From Vibrio agarivorans (GTDB taxonomy: Bacteria > Pseudomonadota > Gammaproteobacteria > Enterobacterales > Vibrionaceae), in assembly GCF_030409635.1 (NCBI RefSeq), contig NZ_JAUFQF010000002.1:1-64000 (forward strand): 64,000 nt of DNA. The letters are read 5' to 3'. Made by a program: the position numbers and the translations under genes. The notes beneath the pieces are model-generated. The model did not search any database and had not been told where the DNA came from. It saw only the letters and a program-made list of their open reading frames with translations. This document shows, one piece after another, positions 45,159 to 54,581 of the stretch (position 1 is the first letter of the stretch; each line of letters starts with the position of its first letter).

Positions 45159-46289
45159 TTAACCTCGGTAGTAACGCTGCGGTACAAACGGCATTTTCTC
45201 TACAGTCATTGGTAGTTTCTTACCTCGAACTTCAGCAAACACCTCTGTGCTAATCACGGCAAACGAGGTTTCAATATACCCCATTGAAACTGGTTTACCT
45301 GCATTAGGCCCCGCCGTGCCACTGGTCACAATACCAATCTTGTTACCTTCAGCATCAAACAACTCAGCGCCTTCTCGAACAGGTGCTTTAGTTTGTCCTA
45401 CTAAACCAATACGCTTACGCGCAACGTCTTTGGTGACAATCTGGTCAAGAACAATATCCGCCCCGGGGAACCCGCCTTCACGTTCTCCCCCTTTGCGACG
45501 CACTGGTTGAATCGCCCACAGCAGGCTCGCTTCTACTGGCGTGGTGGTGGTATCAAGGTCGTGACCGTACAAACACAAACCACACTCGAGACGCAGTGAA
45601 TCGCGCGCGCCCAAACCAATCCACTCTACTTCATCTTCTGCTGTTAACGCAGCCGCAAGCGCAGCGGCACTATCAGCCGGAACTGAGATTTCATAGCCAT
45701 CTTCACCGGTGTAACCACTACGCGAGACAATGCACTCAACCCCTTCAAGCTCAACCTTTACAACGTCCATAAACACCATGTCAGCCACACTCGGGGCAAA
45801 CCTAGCTAAGACTTGCGCCGCTTTGGGCCCTTGCAGCGCTAACAGAGCACGATCTTCAATTACTTCAAGCTCAACACCTTGTGGCAAATGACGCTCAATG
45901 TGGGCAATGTCTTGAGCTTTACAAGCCGCATTCACCACCACAAACAGTGCCTCACCGAGATTGGCGATCATCAGGTCATCTTCAATGCCCCCCTTCTCAT
46001 TGGTAAAGAACGCATAACGCTGCTTACCAACCTCAAGGCCGAGCACATCGACTGGCACCAAGCTTTCCATAAAGGCTGCCGCCCCTTCACCACGCAGCAG
46101 CAATTGCCCCATATGAGAAACATCAAATAAACCCGCAGCATCGCGCGTGTGCAAGTGCTCTTTCTTTACACCGAGAGGATACTGTACTGGCATGTCATAC
46201 CCAGCAAAAGGCACCATTTTAGCACCCGCATCAACGTGGGCTTGATATAGCGGGGTTCTCAATAACTCTTCATTGGTTGGCTGAACCAT
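45159..46289 (-). CDS. gcvT: Aminomethyltransferase, glycine cleavage T protein
   Basis: 376 aa from the ATG at 46289, with CAAGGAGAG upstream. T protein takes the aminomethyl group from lipoyl-H protein to tetrahydrofolate, releasing ammonia. Family signs: LYQAHVDAGAKMVPFAGYDMPVQY, GLFDVSHMGQLLLRG, SRSGYTGEDGYEI, and the C-terminal barrel RKRIGLVG...GIVTSGTAGPNAGK. It is transcribed away from gcvH-gcvP, with the XRE regulator gene between. A PurR-like box and an XRE half-operator lie upstream. Confidence 0.95.
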   Translation of the reverse strand: MVQPTNEELLRTPLYQAHVDAGAKMVPFAGYDMPVQYPLGVKKEHLHTRDAAGLFDVSHMGQLLLRGEGAAAFMESLVPVDVLGLEVGKQRYAFFTNEKGGIEDDLMIANLGEALFVVVNAACKAQDIAHIERHLPQGVELEVIEDRALLALQGPKAAQVLARFAPSVADMVFMDVVKVELEGVECIVSRSGYTGEDGYEISVPADSAAALAAALTAEDEVEWIGLGARDSLRLECGLCLYGHDLDTTTTPVEASLLWAIQPVRRKGGEREGGFPGADIVLDQIVTKDVARKRIGLVGQTKAPVREGAELFDAEGNKIGIVTSGTAGPNAGKPVSMGYIETSFAVISTEVFAEVRGKKLPMTVEKMPFVPQRYYRG

Positions 46290-46462
46290 GACTCTCTCCT
46301 TGTTGAGTTTTCTTTTGTTGAGGACAGTGTTTCTCATAGTAAACACCTAGACGCTTTAAGTGCGTTAATCCCCTCATTATCTGTTCTTTTTTCGCTATTT
46401 ATTAACAACTAACTGAGCAAGTTCTCATCAATTGTCACTAAGCTGTTACCTGGCGAAATTAA

Positions 46463-46474
46463 GCAAACGTTTGC
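46463..46474. promoter_or_regulatory. PurR-like operator upstream of gcvT
   Basis: GCAAACGTTTGC, the perfect 12-bp core of the enterobacterial PurR box, about 175 bp before the gcvT start. In E. coli the gcv operon is repressed by PurR, so purine control of gcvT is plausible here. Confidence 0.65.
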
Positions 46475-46479
46475 CGACA

Positions 46480-46492
46480 CTATAGGAAACAA
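46480..46492. promoter_or_regulatory. XRE operator half-match upstream of gcvT
   Basis: CTATAGGAAACAA, the reverse complement of TTGTTTCCTATAG, which occurs in the palindrome at 47260. Sits just downstream of the XRE gene's end. Confidence 0.45.
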
Positions 46493-46513
46493 ACACCGAA
46501 AAGATGTGCCGAG

Positions 46514-47137
46514 CTATTTTGCTGTTACCCATAAAATCAGCGCATCCTCTTCACTGGTGGACGTCAACATATGCCCCATACTAGCGTCATAATAGACACT
46601 ATCCCCTTCAGAAAGCGGCAGTGGTTCATAAAATTCCGAATAAAAATTAACGTCACCGGACAGGATCAATAAAAACTCTTCACCATCATGACGTACCCAA
46701 TCTGGGTACTCAGAAATGTCTCGCGCACGCACCTGACTCTTAAACGGCATCATCTTCTTTCTAGACAACTGAGTCGCTAAAAGCTCGTGTTCATAAGTTG
46801 GGGTAGGATGGGGCTTTCCTTCACCTTTCAAGGTGATATCTCGGCGACCGGAAGCAAAGTTTTTACTTTGCGGTTCAAAGAGTTGCGGCATATCTATCTG
46901 CAAACCGTGGGCGAGTTTCTGCATCGCTTGAAAGGTCGGTGAGATTTGCTCGTTTTCTATTTTACTCAGGGTTGAGCGAGCCAAACCCGTTCGTTGGCTT
47001 GCCTCTTCTAGAGTCAGGCTCAATGAGCTGCGAATCGCCTTAATTCGAGCCCCTAAGCGCAACGGCTCAATGGCTTCATCTTCCGTCTGTTTCGCCAATG
47101 TCATCGATGGATATTCGTCAAATACATCCTCGGCCAT
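46514..47137 (-). CDS. XRE-family regulator with C-terminal cupin
   Basis: 207 aa. HTH at about residues 28-82 (LGARIKAIRSSLSLTLEEASQRTGLARSTLSKIENEQISPTF) and a small beta-barrel cupin at 130-205 (EFLLILSGDVNFYSE, LSEGDSVYYDASMGHMLTS). Lies between gcvT and gcvH in the position where vibrios keep a glycine-cleavage regulator. Likely autoregulates and controls gcvT and gcvH through the TTTCCTATAGGAAA-type sites; binding of a small ligand by the cupin is inferred. Confidence 0.85.
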   Translation of the reverse strand: MAEDVFDEYPSMTLAKQTEDEAIEPLRLGARIKAIRSSLSLTLEEASQRTGLARSTLSKIENEQISPTFQAMQKLAHGLQIDMPQLFEPQSKNFASGRRDITLKGEGKPHPTPTYEHELLATQLSRKKMMPFKSQVRARDISEYPDWVRHDGEEFLLILSGDVNFYSEFYEPLPLSEGDSVYYDASMGHMLTSTSEEDALILWVTAK

Positions 47138-47259
47138 ATTTCGCTCCTTTCTGCATCTAGAGTGAAAGACCAGTCACGTTCTTGTCATTCATCTGACGCT
47201 AAAATCCGTTTAAATATTCAGCAAAGCTAGCACATGTTTGAGTTGAAGTCTCAATTTTG

Positions 47260-47273
47260 TTTCCTATAGGAAA
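47260..47273. promoter_or_regulatory. Candidate XRE operator between the regulator and gcvH
   Basis: TTTCCTATAGGAAA is a perfect 14-bp palindrome, with TTTTG on both outer sides. It lies 80 bp upstream of gcvH and 123 bp upstream of the divergent regulator gene. Confidence 0.6.
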
Positions 47274-47352
47274 TTTTGTTTGAATGTTTTATGCTCAGCA
47301 AGTATGTTAGTGAGATGTTAGTCACAAATGACTTTATTGGAGACCAAGAAAA

Positions 47353-47733
47353 ATGGATAAAACACTGAAGTTTACAGATAGCCACGAATGGGTACGCGAC
47401 AACGGAGATGGCACGGTCACAATCGGTATTTCTGACCACGCGCAGCAAATGTTGGGTGATGTGGTATTCGTAGACTTACCTGAAGTTGAAGACGAGATTG
47501 AAGCGGGTGAGACATTCTCTCTGGTTGAATCGGTAAAAGCAGCCTCAGACATTTATGCACCAATCAGCGGTGAAATCGTAGAAATCAACGAAGAGCTAGA
47601 AGATAGCCCAGAACTGGTTAACGAAGAGCCGTACGACGGTGGTTGGATTGCTCGCGTTAAACTGAGTGACTCAGCAGAGCTCGGCGACCTGAAAGGCGCT
47701 GAAGAGTACTTAAACTCGATCGAAGACGAATAA
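47353..47733 (+). CDS. gcvH: Glycine cleavage H protein
   Basis: A 126-aa lipoyl carrier. The lipoyl-Lys is K62 in ETFSLVESVKAASDIYAP. Full-length and typical: LKFTDSHEWV at the start, GDVVFVDLPEVGD-like core, and PYDGGWIARVKL near the end. It shuttles the aminomethyl group between GcvP and GcvT and is followed by gcvP. No glycine riboswitch is recognisable upstream. Confidence 0.96.
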   Translation: MDKTLKFTDSHEWVRDNGDGTVTIGISDHAQQMLGDVVFVDLPEVEDEIEAGETFSLVESVKAASDIYAPISGEIVEINEELEDSPELVNEEPYDGGWIARVKLSDSAELGDLKGAEEYLNSIEDE

Positions 47734-47755
47734 TTTTTTCACACTGTTTTAAATC

Positions 47756-47827
47756 AAGCTGCTACGACACATTCAGAGTCACTATCATATTAATTTGATG
47801 CAGACTCGCCGTGCAGGCAGCTTTTTT
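47756..47827 (+). terminator. Possible attenuator between gcvH and gcvP
   Basis: AAGCTGC and GCAGCTT enclose a 54-base region and are followed by a T-run in GCTTTTTTC. It could end or reduce transcription between gcvH and gcvP. The long loop makes this doubtful. Confidence 0.3.
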
Positions 47828-47886
47828 CACACTTGGCACACAACGACAAACAATAAGCCATGCCAAGCCCTCAGGAGGAGGTTTCA

Positions 47887-50751
47887 ATGACTGACTTACT
47901 TAAAAGTCTCAGCACTCAGCATGAATTTGTAGCTCGCCACAACGGCCCAAATCTCGCTGACCAACAAACAATGCTCGCCGCTATCAATGCCAGCAGCCTT
48001 GATGCTCTTATTGATGAAACGGTTCCTAGCCAAATTCGCCTAGAACGCCCTCTCGAACTGGCTGTCGCAAAAAGTGAATCGGATATGCTGGTCGCGATGC
48101 GCGAGTTTGCTGACAAAAACCAAGTCAAACGCTCTTTCATTGGGCAAGGCTATTACAACACCTTTACGCCAAATGTCATTTTACGTAACGTGTTTGAAAA
48201 CCCAGGCTGGTACACCGCTTACACGCCCTATCAACCTGAGATCTCCCAAGGCCGCCTAGAAGCACTGCTTAATTTCCAGCAGATGGTGATGGATCTGACA
48301 GGCATGGAGATTGCTAACGCCTCACTTCTCGATGAAGCCACGGCTGCAGCAGAAGCAATGACACTGTGTAAACGCGCAGGTAAAAGTAAGAGCAAAACCT
48401 TCTTCGTTGCAGATGACGTTCACCCACAAACTCTCGAAGTGGTGAAAACGCGCGCTGCTTACATTGGTTTTGAGGTTGTCGTTGGAACACTTGAGTCTCT
48501 ACCAGAGCAAGACGTGTTTGGTGCGCTCGTACAGTACCCAGGCACAACCGGTGAAGTGCGCGATCTCACCGAGATCGTTGCGAGTGCTCAAAGCAACAAA
48601 ACACTCGTCACTGTCGCGACTGATCTTCTTGCTTCAGCATTGCTAAAACCAGCGGGTGAAATGGGCGCCGATGTCGTCATCGGTTCAGCACAGCGCTTTG
48701 GTGTTCCTATGGGTTATGGCGGCCCGCATGCGGCCTTTATGGCGACACGCGACAAACACAAACGTACTATGCCAGGTCGTGTGATTGGCGTGTCTATCGA
48801 CTCAAAAGGCAACCAAGCCCTGCGCATGGCAATGCAAACTCGCGAGCAACACATCCGCCGTGAGAAAGCGACTTCAAACATCTGTACCGCTCAAGCATTA
48901 CTGGCCAATATGGCCGCATTTTATGCGGTTTATCACGGTGCAGAAGGTCTTCGTACTATCGCTCGTCGCACCCACCACATGACGGCGATTTTAGCCGCTG
49001 GCCTAACTAAAGCAGGCTACGAGCTATCACATAACAGCTTCTTTGATACCATTACGATTGAGTCTAAAGAGAACACTCAGGCGTTGTATGAAAAAGCGCT
49101 GCAGGCCGATCTCAACCTGCGTCTGCTGCCGAACAGACTCGGTATCAGCTGCGATGAGACCACGACCCTCGATGACATTAGTGCACTCTTTGGCGTTTTC
49201 GGCATCAAAGAGGATATCCAAGCGCTTTCAAATGAAATTTCAGGTAATGAATTTGCAGCAATCCCAGAAACGCTTCGCCGCACATCTTCATACCTAACGC
49301 ACCCTGTGTTTAACACTCACCATAGTGAAACCCAGATGATGCGTTACCTAAAACAGCTTGAGAACAAAGACTTTTCACTGACTCACGGTATGATCCCACT
49401 AGGCAGTTGCACCATGAAACTCAACGCCGCTGCCGAGATGATCCCTGTCACTTGGCCAGAGTTTGGCGCAATTCACCCATTCGCACCAATCGAACAAGCC
49501 GCGGGCTACACTGCACTCGCTGAAGATCTCAAACAGAAGCTGTGTGAGATTACGGGGTATGACGCCTTCTCATTGCAGCCAAATTCAGGTGCTTCTGGCG
49601 AATATGCTGGTCTAATCGCAATCCAGCGTTATCACGAAAGCCGTGGTGAAGGGCATCGTAATGTGTGTCTAATCCCAAGCTCTGCACACGGTACTAACCC
49701 AGCGACTGCCTCGATGGTGTCGATGAAAGTTGTAGTAGTAAAATGTGATGACGACGGCAACATCGACACCGACGATCTGGCTGCGAAAATCGAAAAGCAC
49801 GCAGAGAATCTCTCTAGCATCATGATCACCTACCCTTCAACGCATGGTGTGTATGAAGAACAAGTGAAACAGGTGTGCGAGATGGTGCATGCGGCTGGCG
49901 GTCAGGTTTACCTTGATGGCGCGAATATGAACGCGCAGGTGGGCCTAACCTCACCGGGCATTATTGGCTCTGATGTTTCACACCTTAACCTGCACAAAAC
50001 CTTCTGTATTCCACACGGTGGTGGTGGCCCAGGTATGGGACCTATCGGCGTGAAATCACACCTAGCCCCATTCCTTCCAGGCCATATAGAAAATGGTGTT
50101 GAAGGCAAAGAGTGCGCAGTTTCTGCTGCTGATCTTGGCAGTGCGTCTATCCTACCTATCTCTTGGGCATACATTGCAATGATGGGTGAACAAGGCCTTA
50201 CTGATGCAACAAAGGTGGCGATTCTCAACGCCAACTACGTCATGGAGCGTCTACGCCCACACTACCCTGTCCTTTACCGTGGTTCGAATGGCCGAGTTGC
50301 GCATGAGTGCATCATCGATATTCGTCCACTGAAAGAAGAGACAGGCATCAGCGAAGAAGACATTGCAAAGCGCCTTATGGATTACGGCTTCCATGCGCCA
50401 ACCATGTCGTTCCCAGTGGCAGGCACGCTGATGGTAGAACCAACCGAGTCAGAAGACCTCGAAGAGCTCGACCGCTACTGTGAAGCGATGATTGCGATTC
50501 GCGAAGAGATGAACAAGGTAAAAGCAGGTGAATGGCCGCTAGACAACAACCCGCTAGTCAATGCCCCACACACTCAAGTGGATCTCGCCTCAGAAGAGTG
50601 GAACCGCCCATATTCAAGAGAAATCGGCTGCTTCCCAACGCCATCAACACACATTTGGAAATACTGGCCAACCGTTAACCGTGTCGACAATGTGTATGGG
50701 GATAGAAACTTGATCTGTTCTTGTCCTTCGATTGATAGTTATGAGGATTGA
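47887..50751 (+). CDS. gcvP: Glycine dehydrogenase (decarboxylating), P protein
   Basis: 954 aa from the ATG at 47887, with CAGGAGGAGG ahead of it. PLP enzyme that decarboxylates glycine and passes the aminomethyl group to GcvH. The PLP-Lys is in [16 protein letters not shown] near residue 706. The N- and C-terminal halves each show the expected fold ([52 protein letters not shown]). Single-chain gamma-proteobacterial form. Ends at a strong terminator. glyA, often between the regulator and gcvH in vibrios, is absent here. Confidence 0.96.
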   Translation: MTDLLKSLSTQHEFVARHNGPNLADQQTMLAAINASSLDALIDETVPSQIRLERPLELAVAKSESDMLVAMREFADKNQVKRSFIGQGYYNTFTPNVILRNVFENPGWYTAYTPYQPEISQGRLEALLNFQQMVMDLTGMEIANASLLDEATAAAEAMTLCKRAGKSKSKTFFVADDVHPQTLEVVKTRAAYIGFEVVVGTLESLPEQDVFGALVQYPGTTGEVRDLTEIVASAQSNKTLVTVATDLLASALLKPAGEMGADVVIGSAQRFGVPMGYGGPHAAFMATRDKHKRTMPGRVIGVSIDSKGNQALRMAMQTREQHIRREKATSNICTAQALLANMAAFYAVYHGAEGLRTIARRTHHMTAILAAGLTKAGYELSHNSFFDTITIESKENTQALYEKALQADLNLRLLPNRLGISCDETTTLDDISALFGVFGIKEDIQALSNEISGNEFAAIPETLRRTSSYLTHPVFNTHHSETQMMRYLKQLENKDFSLTHGMIPLGSCTMKLNAAAEMIPVTWPEFGAIHPFAPIEQAAGYTALAEDLKQKLCEITGYDAFSLQPNSGASGEYAGLIAIQRYHESRGEGHRNVCLIPSSAHGTNPATASMVSMKVVVVKCDDDGNIDTDDLAAKIEKHAENLSSIMITYPSTHGVYEEQVKQVCEMVHAAGGQVYLDGANMNAQVGLTSPGIIGSDVSHLNLHKTFCIPHGGGGPGMGPIGVKSHLAPFLPGHIENGVEGKECAVSAADLGSASILPISWAYIAMMGEQGLTDATKVAILNANYVMERLRPHYPVLYRGSNGRVAHECIIDIRPLKEETGISEEDIAKRLMDYGFHAPTMSFPVAGTLMVEPTESEDLEELDRYCEAMIAIREEMNKVKAGEWPLDNNPLVNAPHTQVDLASEEWNRPYSREIGCFPTPSTHIWKYWPTVNRVDNVYGDRNLICSCPSIDSYED

Positions 50752-50769
50752 TTAGGCTGATTTAGCTTT

Positions 50770-50795
50770 AAAGCGAACCTTACTAGGTTCGCTTT
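50770..50795 (+). terminator. Terminator after gcvP
   Basis: AAAGCGAACC/GGTTCGCTTT stem with a 6-base loop and a T-rich tail. Confidence 0.85.
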
Positions 50796-50974
50796 TGTTT
50801 TTTGGGTTAGATGTAGCTCGTTTCTGGACAAAACCTTGTTACGAATTTTTATAAATTAGAAGCTCATAAATTAGCTCAGATAGGGAAAGTCGCATAGTCA
50901 TGTGTTCAGTATTGCTGGTCTATTAGTTCTCTGGCTCAATAAATCCGATCCGTAGTGAACTAGTAAGGAGAACC

Positions 50975-51553
50975 TCAACGAACTCGTTTCACGGCGTATA
51001 GCAAGTAGTGTTTTTTTCGATCGTCATCCATGACACAGGATGAGTTCTCCATACCTTCACCTTCGAGTATTTGAGAGAGATTCACCCAAGTGTTACTGCT
51101 GTTTGTGTAGTTTTTCTGACTGTGCAACCACCAATCTTCCCAGTCTTTTTTTTCTGTCACAGCTAATAACAAAGAGTAATGAGGCAGATGGTCATATTGA
51201 TGGTCGTATTCAATGTTTGCAGATCTTTCAAAATCCGCAATTATCTGTTCACCTGATATGGCATTAAAAAATTTTTTCGCTTCAACAGTCAAAATAAATT
51301 TGTCTGTATCTATCACATGCAAATCAACTCTTTCTCGTGACTTGCTACTATTAGGATTAGTGAAATTGCTAGATTCAGGGTAAATCAACCACCCTTTGAG
51401 CAAGCATTGATGTGAAAAATGAAAAGTCAGATTCGCTTCTGGAATACCATTTGTATCTGAATTCATTACTGGAGTATTAACCTTTAAATGTCGCTCTAGC
51501 TCTTTTGCTGTCGCTTTGATGCTTTCGGTTACATCTCTTATCACAGAATCCAT
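50975..51553 (-). CDS. Possible PD-(D/E)XK-fold nuclease
   Basis: A 192-aa protein of unknown family. The pattern RVDLHV (Asp77), a hydrophobic strand, then TVEAKKF (Glu91, Lys93) matches the D...ExK core of restriction-endonuclease-like proteins, as in anti-phage or repair nucleases. It starts in a TAATG overlap with the WYL regulator gene, so the two form an operon. Nuclease activity is inferred from this motif only. Likely a defence gene controlled by the WYL protein. Confidence 0.55.
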   Translation of the reverse strand: MDSVIRDVTESIKATAKELERHLKVNTPVMNSDTNGIPEANLTFHFSHQCLLKGWLIYPESSNFTNPNSSKSRERVDLHVIDTDKFILTVEAKKFFNAISGEQIIADFERSANIEYDHQYDHLPHYSLLLAVTEKKDWEDWWLHSQKNYTNSSNTWVNLSQILEGEGMENSSCVMDDDRKKHYLLYAVKRVR

Positions 51554-52563
51554 TAATTTTGACCTCTTCTATAGTGACCAACTGCGGCCATAAGTGTTTG
51601 TTCAATATGCTCTCGCAAGTAAAGTGGTTCAAGCACCGTGGCACGATTACACATCGATAATAACCATCCACGGAAACCAATCGTATCAGTGACTTGTGCC
51701 GTAACAATGTAACCTCCCGTATCGTTATCGAATTCTTGACATAAACTCAACGGCGTTTCTTCAAGCAATCTTTTTAAAACATCATCAATCCACAACTTAA
51801 TCATTATCATTTCGTTGGATTGAGTTGCTTGCTCTTCCAATTGTCCAGAATCAATAAAGTCACTAAGATTAAAATCTGAAGGAATTTGTGAAGTGAGGTT
51901 ACTAAGCACAGGGTTAGTAATACGCTGCGTTAATAGTTTGACGGTTTGTTGCCGACCATCAAAATGCCCGATGAGATACGTTCGTTCACCTCTAATAACT
52001 ACACCATACGGATGGAAATCGTATCGCTTAGAATTACTTCTAGAGATGGATTGGTGATCCAGCCTCAAGCATTTTTCTTGTAATACAGCTTGATACAATA
52101 CTTCTAAATCATCGCAGTTTCTATAGAGAGGTAGCAGTTGAAATCCGCTATTTATCGCCACTATTTTGTGGTTCCATAACCTTTCTTTTCGGAGGTTTTG
52201 CTCAACCAAAAATGCCTTGGACATCAAAATATAACTATCGAGCGAATGCTGCATTGACTTTGTGAGCATGGGATAAAGGTACTTTTCAACCATGATGAAC
52301 GTAACAGCTGTCGTCAGATCCATCTTTGAAAATGGCAAGCCTTCTGGATTCTCGCAATACCAACCTTTTGGCTTGCTACCATCGTTGACTAGGCTGAATA
52401 GCTCAGAAAGTTCGATTAAATCACGTTGAATAGTTCGTAATGATGCGTTGATATTTTCTGTAGAAAGTTGCTCCATAAGCTCTGGCGCCGTTACGGGGTG
52501 GCGACTGAGTTTAGAGAGAATAGCCAGTTTTCTAACGCTACTCGGGTTAGAATTTGAATTCAT
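51553..52563 (-). CDS. WYL-domain transcriptional regulator
   Basis: A 336-aa protein with an N-terminal DeoR-type winged HTH (KLAILSKLSRHPVTAPELMEQLSTENINASLRTIQRDLIEL) and a WYL domain (YDFHPYGVVIRGERTYLIGHFDG), ending in a WCX-like extension. WYL regulators of this size (CapW, BrxR and relatives) control phage-defence operons and sense nucleic acid or nucleotide ligands. It is translationally coupled to the nuclease-like gene. An inverted repeat lies 61 bp before its start. Confidence 0.8.
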   Translation of the reverse strand: MNSNSNPSSVRKLAILSKLSRHPVTAPELMEQLSTENINASLRTIQRDLIELSELFSLVNDGSKPKGWYCENPEGLPFSKMDLTTAVTFIMVEKYLYPMLTKSMQHSLDSYILMSKAFLVEQNLRKERLWNHKIVAINSGFQLLPLYRNCDDLEVLYQAVLQEKCLRLDHQSISRSNSKRYDFHPYGVVIRGERTYLIGHFDGRQQTVKLLTQRITNPVLSNLTSQIPSDFNLSDFIDSGQLEEQATQSNEMIMIKLWIDDVLKRLLEETPLSLCQEFDNDTGGYIVTAQVTDTIGFRGWLLSMCNRATVLEPLYLREHIEQTLMAAVGHYRRGQN

Positions 52564-52623
52564 CGTAAAATCCAGATTATCTGTGTTATCAGCAGTATAT
52601 ACTTAAATATCTTCTAGTTGAAT

Positions 52624-52650
52624 ATCAAGCGACATGATATGACGCTTGAT
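52624..52650. promoter_or_regulatory. Inverted repeat, candidate operator of the WYL regulator
   Basis: ATCAAGCG and CGCTTGAT separated by 11 bases, in the divergent region between the WYL gene and the DUF4116-like gene. Confidence 0.5.
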
Positions 52651-52720
52651 CATTTCAGCATCTAGTCTTGTCTATAAATCGAATCAATAATGTCTTTAAC
52701 GAAACAGGTAAGGACTAACA

Positions 52721-53395
52721 ATGAATACAACAAAAGACAACTTTTTCATACAAGACCCAGACAACAAACACATGAGTGATTTAGCGATTATCTGCAATAA
52801 ATTGGAAAGTCGGTATACAAAAATGGAGTATTTACAAAGTGAGGACTTTACTTTAGAAGTCGCATATAAAGCTGTAAGTATTCGTGGCGACTATCTGAAG
52901 TTCATCCCTGAACATTTAAAAACACGAGAACTCTGTTTAATGGCTGTTAGTCGTATGATTGACGCTATGCTTTACGTCCCTGGTGTCCATATCGATCAAG
53001 ATTTTATTGACTTTGCATTTTCTTCAGATGACCAAGTTTTGTACTTCAGAGATGAGGAAGTGCTTTTGTACAATCAGTTTTACTCGGCCTTGCCCAAATC
53101 CTTGCTTAAATCTTGGCACTATAAAAAGCTTATAGAGTTTAATGGCATTTTTTTACAATGGTTGCCTGAAGAGTTCATCGACTATGACACATGTTTTAGA
53201 GCATTGTGTAGTGCGGGTGATGGCTATTTACTCAAGTATGTTCCGAGGGCATTAATCGATAGCGCTATATGCTATCAAGCACTTCAAAGTGATAGCGAGG
53301 CTCGTTCGTTTATTCCAGAGGCTCTTTGGGATGCACATTGTGAACGCATTATAAAAAATAATGATATGGGTAGATATCCTCGACGATTACTCTAA
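52721..53395 (+). CDS. DUF4116-like repeat protein
   Basis: A 224-aa protein with repeating units of the kind LEVAYKAVSIRGDYLKFIPEHLKTRELCLMAVSR and FLQWLPEEFIDYDTCFRALCSAGDGYLLKYVP. This resembles DUF4116 repeats, which occur in many accessory and phage-linked genes with unknown function. Divergent from the WYL gene. No catalytic motif is seen. A small hairpin follows its stop. Confidence 0.65.
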   Translation: MNTTKDNFFIQDPDNKHMSDLAIICNKLESRYTKMEYLQSEDFTLEVAYKAVSIRGDYLKFIPEHLKTRELCLMAVSRMIDAMLYVPGVHIDQDFIDFAFSSDDQVLYFRDEEVLLYNQFYSALPKSLLKSWHYKKLIEFNGIFLQWLPEEFIDYDTCFRALCSAGDGYLLKYVPRALIDSAICYQALQSDSEARSFIPEALWDAHCERIIKNNDMGRYPRRLL

Positions 53396-53440
53396 TGGAA
53401 ATTTTAATTTATTAATACAGCGCTCAGCTATCTAACCGTG

Positions 53441-53454
53441 AGGTGTGTGCACCT
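53441..53454. terminator. Small hairpin after the DUF4116-like gene
   Basis: AGGTG-TGTG-CACCT with T-rich sequence after it. Short stem, so termination is uncertain. Confidence 0.35.
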
Positions 53455-53520
53455 TTCCTAATGGATTGATCTTTAGCCTACTCACCTCCTGATGTGGCGA
53501 CTAGTGATGGAAATTATTAT

Positions 53521-54225
53521 ATGAAGAAGACTATTGTTGTTTTTACAGGCGCAGGTATAAGTGCCGAAAGTGGTTTGCGCACTTTTCGAGATAGTGATGG
53601 TCTGTGGGAAAGTTATCCTATTCATGAACTAGCAACGAAAAATGCCTTTGAGCGTAACCCTAAGCTAGTGCTGAGCTTTTACAATCAACGTAAAGTTGCC
53701 GCCAAAAAAGCACAACCTAACAAAGCTCACATAGCACTAGCTGAGTTAGAGGATGTATATGACGTGGTCATCATTACTCAGAATGTAGATGACTTGCATG
53801 AAAGAGCGGGCAGTTCGAAAGTTATCCACCTACATGGGCAGTTAAACCGCGCCCAAAGTAGCGTTGAATCTTCAATTATTTATGACTGGGATAAGCGGAT
53901 TGAGATTGGTCAACATTGTGAATTAAATAGCCAATTGAGGCCTAATATTGTTTGGTTTGGCGAACCAGTGATGTACTTAGAGGAGGCAAGGAAACATATT
54001 AAGTCTGCTTACAAAGTACTTGGAGTTGGAAGCTCTCTATCAGTTCAGCCAGCCGCTAGCTTACTCAATAAAGCGCCATTCAGGGCTGAGAAAATTCTTG
54101 TTTCCCTTGAAATAAAAGGGAAAGTTCCTTTTGGTTACAAGTTCATGAGAGGTAAGGCGGCAAGTATCGTTCCAGTTATATGCAAGAACTGGCGAGAATT
54201 GGGAGTCAGTGGTGGATGCAAATGA
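53521..54225 (+). CDS. Sir2-family NAD-dependent protein without zinc ribbon cysteines
   Basis: 234 aa from the ATG at 53521. NAD-binding GAGISAESGLRTFRD, ITQNVDDLHERAG, and the catalytic His in IHLHGQL. The two CXXC pairs that bind structural zinc in most deacetylases are missing; only one Cys (HCEL) lies in that region. C-terminal GVGSSLSVQPAASLL is typical. It overlaps the cREC gene in ATGA. A second, truncated copy of the C-terminus lies beyond the IS element. Deacetylase, deacylase or NADase activity cannot be told apart; defence use is possible. Confidence 0.8.
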   Translation: MKKTIVVFTGAGISAESGLRTFRDSDGLWESYPIHELATKNAFERNPKLVLSFYNQRKVAAKKAQPNKAHIALAELEDVYDVVIITQNVDDLHERAGSSKVIHLHGQLNRAQSSVESSIIYDWDKRIEIGQHCELNSQLRPNIVWFGEPVMYLEEARKHIKSAYKVLGVGSSLSVQPAASLLNKAPFRAEKILVSLEIKGKVPFGYKFMRGKAASIVPVICKNWRELGVSGGCK

Positions 54226-54536
54226 AGGTCTATTTAGATGATGAGAGACAGGCCCCCGAAGGTTGGTATAGAGTTTATTGGCCAGAAGAGGCGATCGCGC
54301 TTTTGAATAAAGGTGATGTCACTGAAATCAGTCTTGATCATGACTTAGGTGATGATGCGCACGGTACTGGTTATGATGTAGTGTTGTGGATCGAAGAAGC
54401 TGTTGCTTTACGAGGTTTCAAACCACCAATTATTCACGTTCACAGCGCCAACTCATCGGCGAGGTATAAGATGTCACTAGGTATAGCCAACATAGAGTTA
54501 CTTTCATCTGCTCACATCCGGTTGAATGAATTTTAA
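54222..54536 (+). CDS. cREC (cyclic-phosphate-processing receiver) domain protein
   Basis: 104 aa from the ATG at 54222, in ATGA overlap with the sir2 stop. The domain starts with VYLDDERQAPEGWYRVYWPEEAI, and SLDHDLGDDAHGTGYDVVLW holds the conserved Asp cluster of cREC receivers. These stand-alone receiver-like domains occur beside nucleotide-processing and NAD-linked enzymes in defence-type operons. Coupling to a Sir2 protein fits. Enzymatic role is not established. Confidence 0.75.
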   Translation: MKVYLDDERQAPEGWYRVYWPEEAIALLNKGDVTEISLDHDLGDDAHGTGYDVVLWIEEAVALRGFKPPIIHVHSANSSARYKMSLGIANIELLSSAHIRLNEF

Positions 54537-54581
54537 GCTCAGATCTAATGTATGGTTAGTATTAAATATACGGGAAGCATT

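Noticed and set aside
47138..47352. Glycine riboswitch upstream of gcvH
   Set aside because: No conserved aptamer core or tandem structure was recognised; the palindrome there fits a protein operator better.
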